18,899 nucleotides of DNA from Candidatus Woesearchaeota archaeon (lineage in GTDB: Archaea > Nanobdellota > Nanobdellia > Woesearchaeales > SM23-78): NCBI GenBank assembly GCA_016933095.1, contig JAFGBP010000025.1:1-18899 (forward strand), in the 5' to 3' direction. This document shows, in pieces, positions 13,259 to 18,899 of the stretch. The translations under genes were made by a program, and so were the position numbers. Every line of letters starts with the position of its first letter. The first letter of the stretch is position 1. Below the pieces are notes generated by a model. The model searched no databases and was not told the DNA's origin. It saw only the letters and a program-made list of their open reading frames with translations.

Positions 13259-14017
13259 TCATTCAAGGCCGCCGCGCTTCAGCTTGGAGACGTAGGACTT
13301 GACCATCCTCATGATGTTGTCTGATTCCACGTAGCTTGATGAGAAACGCGCGCCAGAGCACACGAGCCCCAGAAGCTCGCCCTGCCTGTTCAGCACGGCG
13401 CCTCCGGAGTCTCCTCCGATGACTTCCAGCCTGGCAGAAGCATGGTCGAAATAATAATGTATCATATTCGATGATCCGGTCGCAAACACCGGCCTTGGCG
13501 ATGAAGGAGACTTCAATATCCCTTCCCTCAACTTAAGGTCCTTGTTCCACCGGGCATACATCTCAATAGACTTTCCCAGGGACTGCGTCTCGCTCTCCTG
13601 GACCCGGTATCTGCACCCGAAAGCCAATCCTTCAAGGTCTATCTTAGCCAACGCGAGGTCATCCTCCATGACGAGCGAGCAGATCTTGACGATCTTGTGC
13701 TTCCCGCCTTTGTAATCCACAGCCCGCAACCAGGACGGCATCGGGTCAACGCAGTGCACGCATGTCAGGAAGTATCCGTTAGTGGTTATGAGGAGCCCGT
13801 TTCCATGGTGAGAGCCCCAGCGGGTCAGTTCAAGGACGTTCTTCTTGATGCTATGCCTTGATGCTGTGGATGACCGGCTAAGCGGATTCTTTGCATAAGA
13901 CAGGAACTCCTCTAAGGCAACGATATCCTCCGCAGTCCTGTCAGCCCCCGCACTGTCCAGGCTGCTCCTGGAAGATGCGCCGGGTTCCATACCGAAAATG
14001 CCCGTCAAGCTCATCAT
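13259..14017 (-). CDS. Trypsin-fold serine protease without signal peptide
   Basis: A 252-residue chymotrypsin-fold protease. The catalytic triad is visible: H88 in GYFLTCVHCVD (equivalent to the TAAHC motif), D119/D120 in MEDDLALAKID, and S204 in GGDSGGAVLN. The oxyanion context GGDSGG is canonical, and the HtrA-like NGLLITTNG strand precedes the His. There is no signal peptide or membrane helix, so it should act in the cytoplasm; residues 1-50 are Ser-rich and look disordered, perhaps a pro-region. No PDZ domain follows, unlike HtrA/DegP. The ATG at 14017 lies about 28 bp from TTTTTAAATA, so leaderless. Read divergently from the helical-repeat gene, sharing a 114-bp promoter gap. Substrate unknown. 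Confidence 0.88.
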   Translation of the reverse strand: MMSLTGIFGMEPGASSRSSLDSAGADRTAEDIVALEEFLSYAKNPLSRSSTASRHSIKKNVLELTRWGSHHGNGLLITTNGYFLTCVHCVDPMPSWLRAVDYKGGKHKIVKICSLVMEDDLALAKIDLEGLAFGCRYRVQESETQSLGKSIEMYARWNKDLKLREGILKSPSSPRPVFATGSSNMIHYYFDHASARLEVIGGDSGGAVLNRQGELLGLVCSGARFSSSYVESDNIMRMVKSYVSKLKRGGLE

Positions 14018-14040
14018 GGAAGTGGGAAATGCAGGATAGT

Positions 14041-14110
14041 TTTTAAATATTGAGCATCAGACAGAATACGTATTAACTTAACAGTAGTCATAACAGAAAT
14101 ATTTTTAAAT
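14041..14110. promoter_or_regulatory. Divergent TATA boxes for the protease and helical-repeat genes
   Basis: TTTTTAAATA (about 14039-14049) read to the left is about 25 bp from the protease ATG at 14017; TTTTTAAAT (14101-14109) read to the right is about 25 bp from the helical-repeat ATG at 14132. Both genes are predicted leaderless and could be co-regulated from the gap. Confidence 0.6.
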
Positions 14111-14131
14111 CCAGCCCCAGTTACCTCAACT

Positions 14132-15811
14132 ATGGACGCTAACGACCTCGAAAAGAGAATAAGCTACCTGAAAGGAGAATTAGACGCGACTATAACAATA
14201 CCGGCAGAGGAAGAATTTCAAGAGGTTGCAGTCACAAAAAAAATGGGCGGAGGGTGCTGCTTCGAAAAGGATATTGAATACGAGCACAGATTGGTTACTA
14301 TCACTCCTGAAAGAACAGAGTCGGATCCAACAAGAGTTGAACCGGCAAGAAAAGAATTAGAGATGCTTGTCCAGGAATACGGTTTAACCCACCCAGATAT
14401 GTTTGCCAAAACCCATCACATAACCATCACAAACATGCTGGTGGAGCGACTCCAGGAAGCAGGTCCTGAGAAACAATTGGATGAAGTGGCGCGGTTGGCA
14501 GGAACCTACGGCATGTACATCCCAAGCGAGCTCGTGGAGAAGCTGAAGGATGCGGATCTTGAGAAATTTCTGAAACTGGCTCGGTTTGCCATGAAATATG
14601 ACCGAGACATTAAAGGCACGTTGGTAGAGCGTCTGAAAAATGAAGATTCTAAGAAACTGCTGGAATTGGCCAGGAGTCACAGTTATCCAAAATTTTTAAG
14701 GGCTGAATTAGCCGAGCATTACATGAAAGCGACCCAGAGGGAGAATGAGAGGGCGAAGGGTTTCCTGGAGTGGGCCCGAGATCGTTCTCATCGCGGGGAT
14801 GAGTTTGATGCGCTCATGGAACTGAGTGTCATTGATGAAGCATCGCATTTTGACATGGCAATGGAATATGCTAGAGGAAAAAATCCTGCTGTGAGGAGGA
14901 TTGGATTGATAGTTTTGGCGCGCATAGGCGAGGAAAGATGCTACGAACCGTTGATAGCGCACTTCTCAGAGATGCTTGAGGAAGACAGCAGGGTACTCGA
15001 ACGCCAATACCCCTTGAGTGAACGCAACAGGATAGAAAGATATGGCGGAATAGTGCAGAGCCTGTTAAGAATCAATCCTGCCAAGGCACACGAATTCCTA
15101 TTAGAGAGACTATGCGAGGCATTGGATACGCCAGAGCCGGACGACGAAAAACAAGCGCAAGGGTTCAGGATACGATTGGGCCTTGTTGCGGAGGGATTGA
15201 GAACAGAAGACCAGCGAACAGTCAGCACTCTGCTCCAGTATAGCGCAAAGGTAGATAATTATCATGGTTTTTCCTTTTCACAGATCTCTCACTTCCTGGG
15301 AGACATCAAGTACAGGGAAGTCACTAAAGGAGATGAGCATTATGAAGATGTCATGAGGGCCATGTATGCGTTGGAGCCTCTTGTACAGTTCTCTCATTGG
15401 GGTGATGGAGTGAACGAGCTGCTGGTGGACTTGCTTGACCATCAGGAAATATCATTCGGGATTGAAGCGGCCACGTTGCTTCTTGACAACAGGTATGACA
15501 ATGAGCGAGTCATAGACGTAAGCGGGTATGAAGTTGCTGGCAAAAGGGAAGCCAACTACGCAATTGGGTTCTACAAGAGGCTAAAGCAACAACATCCGCG
15601 CATGGCAAGCCAATTAATAGAAAGAAACCATGCCTTGCTAGGATTGGGCCAACTTAGGACAACAGAAGCGAGAGAATTCTTATTCGACGTTTATAAAATA
15701 CACTCATCCGAATGGCAGAGGAAATATGCCATAAGAGAACTAGGGCACAATCCACTCTATTTCTTAAGAAAACACTATGAAAGACTTGTCTCCAGGATAA
15801 AGAAATCCTAG
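14132..15811 (+). CDS. Large helical-repeat (HEAT-like) protein of unknown function
   Basis: A 559-residue soluble protein made largely of paired helices, with recurring LxxLARxxxY and ELVEKLKDADLEKFLKLARF-like units between residues 95 and 210 and HEAT-like units (FDALMELSVIDEA, NPAVRRIGLIVLARIGEE) around 235-275; the rest is also helical. An N-terminal part (1-75) has a GGGCC stretch and a beta-like EYEHRLVTITPERT. No catalytic motif is visible. Such solenoids usually act as protein-binding scaffolds. I do not recognise the family. The start at 14132 is leaderless from the TATA box at 14101-14109. The divergent neighbour is the trypsin-fold protease, so a shared job is possible but not shown. 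Confidence 0.82.
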   Translation: MDANDLEKRISYLKGELDATITIPAEEEFQEVAVTKKMGGGCCFEKDIEYEHRLVTITPERTESDPTRVEPARKELEMLVQEYGLTHPDMFAKTHHITITNMLVERLQEAGPEKQLDEVARLAGTYGMYIPSELVEKLKDADLEKFLKLARFAMKYDRDIKGTLVERLKNEDSKKLLELARSHSYPKFLRAELAEHYMKATQRENERAKGFLEWARDRSHRGDEFDALMELSVIDEASHFDMAMEYARGKNPAVRRIGLIVLARIGEERCYEPLIAHFSEMLEEDSRVLERQYPLSERNRIERYGGIVQSLLRINPAKAHEFLLERLCEALDTPEPDDEKQAQGFRIRLGLVAEGLRTEDQRTVSTLLQYSAKVDNYHGFSFSQISHFLGDIKYREVTKGDEHYEDVMRAMYALEPLVQFSHWGDGVNELLVDLLDHQEISFGIEAATLLLDNRYDNERVIDVSGYEVAGKREANYAIGFYKRLKQQHPRMASQLIERNHALLGLGQLRTTEAREFLFDVYKIHSSEWQRKYAIRELGHNPLYFLRKHYERLVSRIKKS

Positions 15812-15933
15812 AAATCTCAAACAGCTCTTTTTGCAGACTGACTGCATATACTAAAGGATGAAGAGAATCAAGCAGCGATTTTCCGATTTTTCTTCAATCA
15901 ACTTTAAATATCACTTCTGCATCTCGCTCTTTC
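15812..15933. terminator. End of the helical-repeat gene and promoter of the next gene
   Basis: CTCTTTTTGCAG (about 15826-15837) gives a T5 tract on the coding strand about 20 bp after the stop, and TGCAG/CTGCA (15834-15848) forms a small dyad. TTTAAATA (15903-15910) is the TATA box for the gene starting at 15934, about 25 bp away. Confidence 0.45.
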
Positions 15934-16251
15934 ATGGTCTTCAGCAAGAGTTTCCCTAAGAGGAGCAACAAGAGCGTTTATCCGAACTGGAACGACGTCT
16001 TCCTCTCTGAGGACGAGGAGAGGAAGGTCGAGCAGGAGTGCCGCGAGGAGAACGTGCGCTTGATGAAGGAGTGCTTGAGCGACGCCGGGAACATCATCAT
16101 GGGTAAGGGTTTTGAGGAGCACCAAAGCGACCTTGTCAATCTCGCAGTCGCTCTCTTTGAGAAGAGGGCTAGCCATGTCGTCTTCTGGAAGGAGAATAAG
16201 GCTAAAGAGAAGTTCTTTAGGGATGAAGAGAAGAGCGAGCAAGAAAATTGA
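15934..16251 (+). CDS. Small charged protein of unknown function
   Basis: A 105-residue charged, mainly helical protein without signal, membrane or metal-binding motifs. It begins MVFSKSFPKRSNKSVYPNWNDVFLSEDEE and continues with a long helix rich in Glu/Arg, then NLAVALFEKRASHVVFWKE and a charged tail. The start at 15934 fits a leaderless transcript from TTTAAATA at 15903-15910. Codon use is like that of its neighbours. It converges on the CBS gene with a 33-bp gap. No family recognised; the strong promoter match and clean frame support a real gene. Confidence 0.75.
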   Translation: MVFSKSFPKRSNKSVYPNWNDVFLSEDEERKVEQECREENVRLMKECLSDAGNIIMGKGFEEHQSDLVNLAVALFEKRASHVVFWKENKAKEKFFRDEEKSEQEN

Positions 16252-16284
16252 GTTTGCTTTATTAGAATCTTGCTTTATGAGAGT

Positions 16285-17244
16285 CTATTTGGCTGGCTGC
16301 TTTAGGTTGTAGAGTATTGTCGATCCTTTCTTTATGATCGTGTAGTAAGGGTCCTTCGGCCCCCATTTTTTTGGGTATTTCTTGTCTTTGTTCTTCTCGA
16401 AGTGCTGGTAAAGGCTCCTTGCGACGTCTGTCTGGGTGATGATGCCAACGATCTTTCCGTCTTCCATGACTGGAAGCCTCCTGAAGTTCTTTTGGATCAT
16501 CAGCTTGTTCACAAACTCGAGATCAAAGAGGGGGGTAACGCATACAACAGGAGATGTCATGAGTTCCCGCATGCAGCTGTTCTTCAGCTTGTTCGGATTC
16601 ATGAAGAATTCCGAGACGATGTCGAACTCTGTAAACATTCCTTGGATCTCTCCGTCGTCGGCCACTATGACCGAACCCATGCCTTTCTGGGACATGAGGC
16701 TCTTGACTTTCAGGAATCCTTCTTCTGAAGATACTGATACTGCAGACTTCGTCATTACGTCCTGAACAATGGGAGGCTCTGGAAGGTGACCTCTAAGCTC
16801 TGCAACTGCCTTGCAAAGATCAGTCTGCGTGATTATCCCTGCAAGCTCTCCTTTCTCTGCTACGACCAGCTTCCTGAAGCCGTTCTTTTTCATGAGCCGC
16901 TGGGCTTCGAAGAGGTCGACATCTGAGTCGACGCTCACCACCTTCTTGGTCATCAGCTCATCTACAAGTATCTCTGTCTTGGGCTCTTTCTCCATGGGCA
17001 GCTTCTTGATAAAGTCTCTTTCTGTGATGATGCCCTTGGGCTTGGCGTCTTCCGTAACTACCAGGCAGGATACGTGCGCCCCGATCATCGTGTGCGCGGC
17101 CTGTATCAAGCTCTTTTGACGGTCTATCGTCATGACATCCTTCGTCATATAATCGCGAACGCGGCACTTCAAGAGTTCAGGGTACGGATTATTGTTCTTC
17201 CAGCCTCTTGGCAGGAATCCAAATAGGGCACCTCTTTTATTCAT
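16285..17244 (-). CDS. Protein with four CBS domains
   Basis: About 319 residues made of four CBS repeats, two Bateman modules, which bind adenosyl ligands and act as energy or metabolite sensors. Each repeat shows the DxMT...V...(D/S)xxxF/A...MxxxxxxxLVV...GIIT(E/Q)xD pattern: VRDYMTKDVMTI, VDELMTKKVVSV, VQDVMTKSAVSV and MRELMTSPVVCV, with the ligand-contacting GIITERDF, GIITQTDL, GMFTEFDI and GIITQTDV. No catalytic domain is attached. The frame can be extended to an ATG at 17268, but that ATG overlaps the TATA box TTTAAATAT (17268-17276); the ATGs at 17250 and 17244 lie at the expected leaderless distance, and I use 17244. Ligand and target are unknown. Confidence 0.93.
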   Translation of the reverse strand: MNKRGALFGFLPRGWKNNNPYPELLKCRVRDYMTKDVMTIDRQKSLIQAAHTMIGAHVSCLVVTEDAKPKGIITERDFIKKLPMEKEPKTEILVDELMTKKVVSVDSDVDLFEAQRLMKKNGFRKLVVAEKGELAGIITQTDLCKAVAELRGHLPEPPIVQDVMTKSAVSVSSEEGFLKVKSLMSQKGMGSVIVADDGEIQGMFTEFDIVSEFFMNPNKLKNSCMRELMTSPVVCVTPLFDLEFVNKLMIQKNFRRLPVMEDGKIVGIITQTDVARSLYQHFEKNKDKKYPKKWGPKDPYYTIIKKGSTILYNLKQPAK

Positions 17245-17267
17245 AATCATGCTTCTGGAAATGAACA

Positions 17268-17276
17268 TATTTAAAG
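17268..17276 (-). promoter_or_regulatory. TATA box of the CBS gene, overlapping the longest-frame start codon
   Basis: Minus-strand TTTAAATAT. The upstream ATG of the open frame lies inside this box, so it cannot be in the mRNA and the true start is about 20-25 bp further on. Confidence 0.6.
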
Positions 17277-17290
17277 CTTTCTTTTAATAG

Positions 17291-17392
17291 GGGGTGCGTC
17301 CCGAATGGTCGCACTGCGCAGTTTGCCTGCTTTGCGTGCGGATGCTCTCGGATCGGCTGATAGATGATTTCTATGGGCGCACGGAGCGCGGC
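17291..17392 (+). repeat. Dispersed repeat, copy B
   Basis: Starts GGGGTGCGTCC and ends GGAGCGCGGC, matching copy A (9426 down to 9323) across its length, best over the first 57 bases (46 identical) and again in ACGGAGCGCGGC. The nested stems of copy A are largely not conserved here, although a GCA/TGC stem in A changes to GCG/TGC in B and still pairs by wobble. It fills the gap between the CBS gene promoter and the 3' end of the lipoprotein gene. No flanking direct repeat seen. Confidence 0.65.
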
Positions 17393-17488
17393 ACGAAAGA
17401 TTTTGAACTCGGTCTCTTAATGCGTGATAGAATGAACAAGAAGCAATCAAAAGAAGAATTTACAAGAATAATTTAGGAATTCATTAAT

Positions 17489-18349
17489 TCACGGAATATC
17501 TGCTAGCTTCTGGTGCACGAGTAGGTCCGCAGATATATCATTCACCCTTAAGTTCTGGTACTTGTAGTCGATCCCATCGTATGATACCTCAATGGGTATT
17601 CCGTAGAACGCGTCAAGCCACATGATGCCGCTCACTCCGCCTGACTTGAATGTGACTTCTTTTCCCTGCCTGCCTTCTATCTGCTTTGAGCGTCCTGTCA
17701 GCTCGGCTGATTCTATGCAGTCTACCCACGCGAAAGGAGTAGGCACCCAGAATGTGGCGTAATCAAGGGCATATGGCTTGTTGCGATCTTCACAGGTACC
17801 TGGGGATTCTGTCTCGCAGTATCCTTTGGCGATCTTATTGACGAAGTCAATGTATATCATGTCGTAGGGCTCTTCGTCATTGTACTTCCTCTTGTTCACG
17901 ATCTCAATCTTTAGCTTTTCAACGGATGAGTCATACTGGTTATCAGTGTATGGGACTTCTGAATAGAAGTAGTTGTATGACACCGTCTTTACTTTCGCGT
18001 TCTGGTCCAAAAGGTCTACTAATTTTGCGCCAAGCTCTTTCTGGTCTAGAGGAATGACATTTAATCCAACCTCTACAAGGGCGGGCTCTGGCGGCGCCGG
18101 GGCGGACTCTTCCTTTTCATTCACTTCCTCTGCTGAAGGGTTGGAGGTCTGGATCGTCTTTACATTGTCTTCTTCTCCATTCCCTGAATTCGCAGAAGCC
18201 TGAGCTTCTTCGTTGACGCACATTGATGGGTCAGATACCTGCTTTCCGTCGGGGCACACATAGGTCTTCACGACCGGCATGCACCCTGCTATTATTCCAA
18301 GCAGGAGCATTACTCCCACAAAAAAGATCATGTTATTTGCCATTCTCAT
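17489..18349 (-). CDS. Lipoprotein of unknown function
   Basis: A 286-residue surface protein. The N-terminus (MRMANNMIFFVGVMLLLG) is a signal segment with a lipobox ending in IIAGC, so C23 is the predicted lipidated residue. A short Cys-containing segment VCPDGKQVSDPSMC follows, then an acidic, Pro/Ala-rich disordered spacer (about 48-92), then a globular beta-rich domain of about 190 residues with three cysteines (GYCETESPGTCED, VDCIESA). The domain resembles outer-membrane lipoprotein-sorting-like folds in strand pattern, but I cannot assign it. The ATG at 18349 follows GAGGAGG with 8 bp spacing. It lies 64 bp after the small membrane protein gene in the same direction. Confidence 0.82.
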   Translation of the reverse strand: MRMANNMIFFVGVMLLLGIIAGCMPVVKTYVCPDGKQVSDPSMCVNEEAQASANSGNGEEDNVKTIQTSNPSAEEVNEKEESAPAPPEPALVEVGLNVIPLDQKELGAKLVDLLDQNAKVKTVSYNYFYSEVPYTDNQYDSSVEKLKIEIVNKRKYNDEEPYDMIYIDFVNKIAKGYCETESPGTCEDRNKPYALDYATFWVPTPFAWVDCIESAELTGRSKQIEGRQGKEVTFKSGGVSGIMWLDAFYGIPIEVSYDGIDYKYQNLRVNDISADLLVHQKLADIP

Positions 18350-18413
18350 TTCAATCCCTCCTCATAAATCGAAAATATTCTCAGATGACTTTGGTCTCTT
18401 GTCATCTTCGTCC

Positions 18414-18671
18414 TTATCGCTTTTTCGAGACTTTCTTATTTTCAGGCTTTGGCCTCTCATGGATAGCCAAACGCTCCCATCCGTGCCTCGTATCAGCTTC
18501 GATGTTGCTGAGGCTTATGACTCCAGATATGAACATTATGACGAAGAGCAGGGCAAAGGTAAAGCCCCAAGTCTCACTCAGCTTCATTATGTACATTGTT
18601 GATACTAGGAATCCTATTATGCTCGTCAGCATGAAAGTGCTTGTCAGCGGCACTGATCTTGATATTGCCAT
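18414..18671 (-). CDS. Small two-helix membrane protein
   Basis: An 85-residue integral membrane protein from the ATG at 18671, which follows GGGGTGA at 8 bp. A GTG at 18683 in frame would add four residues but lies inside that ribosome-binding sequence. Two hydrophobic helices (about TSTFMLTSIIGFLVSTMYIM and FTFALLFVIMFISGVISL) are joined by a short KLSETWG loop; the C-terminal tail is basic (RPKPENKKVSKKR) and should face the cytoplasm. No family is recognised. The downstream lipoprotein gene suggests a shared envelope role. Confidence 0.75.
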   Translation of the reverse strand: MAISRSVPLTSTFMLTSIIGFLVSTMYIMKLSETWGFTFALLFVIMFISGVISLSNIEADTRHGWERLAIHERPKPENKKVSKKR

Positions 18672-18752
18672 TTTCTCGCTCACCCCTCTTATGTTGGTTA
18701 GTCTTGGATTGTGATTATATAAATATTGCGCCTCAGTCGGCTCTGTTCAAAG

Positions 18753-18899
18753 AGTAGCCCCTGGCTGCGCATACGAAATTTCATACGATCAGACTAGACT
18801 CGGCCAAAGGAAGTTATTAATAAGCGGTCGCAGCGGGCTACGAAAGAAGTAGCCCCTGGCTGCGCATAAGAGTCAGAAAGCGATTAACCTAGACTCGGC
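18753..18899 (+). repeat. Two copies of a 95-bp-spaced repeat at the right edge
   Basis: A 21-bp sequence beginning AGTAGCCCC and ending GCGCATA occurs at 18753-18773 and 18848-18868. CTAGACTCGGC occurs at 18794-18804 and 18889-18899. Both pairs are exactly 95 bp apart, while the ~20 bp between the two blocks differ. Before the second copy GCAGC-GGGCTAC pairs with GTAGCCC-GCTGC (CTG bulged) to make a hairpin; before the first copy GGCTCT and AGAG-AGCC make a weaker one. The array may continue beyond the window. Confidence 0.8.

Noticed and set aside
17294..17476. 60-residue open frame
   Set aside because: It starts inside dispersed repeat copy B, has no ribosome-binding site and no recognisable protein pattern.
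18753..18899. CRISPR array
   Set aside because: Only two copies, with two separate conserved blocks per copy and a 95-bp period; spacers and a cas gene are absent.

Overview
The window reads as a piece of an archaeal chromosome, most likely from a DPANN-type lineage such as Woesearchaeota (lineage is an inference). The support is gene content: archaeal DnaG-type primase, topoisomerase VI subunit B, RIO1 kinase, a two-KH Pno1/Dim2-like protein, a HerA-type ATPase, TrmB/ArsR-like winged-helix regulators and archaeal lipoproteins. Control signals agree: TATA boxes of the TTTAAATA kind lie about 25 bp before leaderless starts, some other genes carry GAGG/GGAGG Shine-Dalgarno sites (with TTG and GTG starts), and gene ends carry oligo-T runs.

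Layout. Bases 1-4787 hold an information-processing cluster read leftwards: rio1, KH protein, PHP phosphoesterase, cold-shock protein and top6B, which runs off the left edge and is interrupted by the start of an intein. Two rightward insertions break this cluster: an AT-rich gene of unknown function (3294-4061) between rio1 and the KH gene, and a pair of small winged-helix genes (1893-2526). dnaG follows (4911-6233). Bases 6234-7011 hold no convincing gene but are packed with inverted repeats. Next come an envelope pair read leftwards: a zincin-like lipoprotein and a membrane-anchored parvulin/PpiC protein with a thioredoxin-like tail lacking CxxC. Bases 9191-9519 hold a dispersed structured repeat and the herA promoter. 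herA (9520-12141) carries a 435-residue LAGLIDADG intein exactly in its Walker A motif. Downstream lie a winged-helix/MNT nucleotidyltransferase plus HEPN pair (12167-13164, toxin-antitoxin-like), a trypsin-fold protease, a divergent helical-repeat protein, a small unknown protein, a four-CBS protein, a lipoprotein and a small two-helix membrane protein. The right edge (18750-18899) holds two copies of a 95-bp-spaced repeat.

Themes. DNA handling (Top6B, DnaG, HerA), small-subunit ribosome maturation (RIO1, KH protein) and cell-surface protein handling (PpiC-Trx, zincin lipoprotein) are the core functions. The accessory layer is the MNT/HEPN module, the AT-rich islet gene, two inteins placed in ATP-binding sites, and three classes of non-coding repeat (short-loop perfect palindromes, a ~105-bp dispersed element, and the right-edge repeats). 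The best candidates for something new are the non-coding repeats and the MNT/HEPN module with its altered HEPN motif and half-turn-matched operator repeats.
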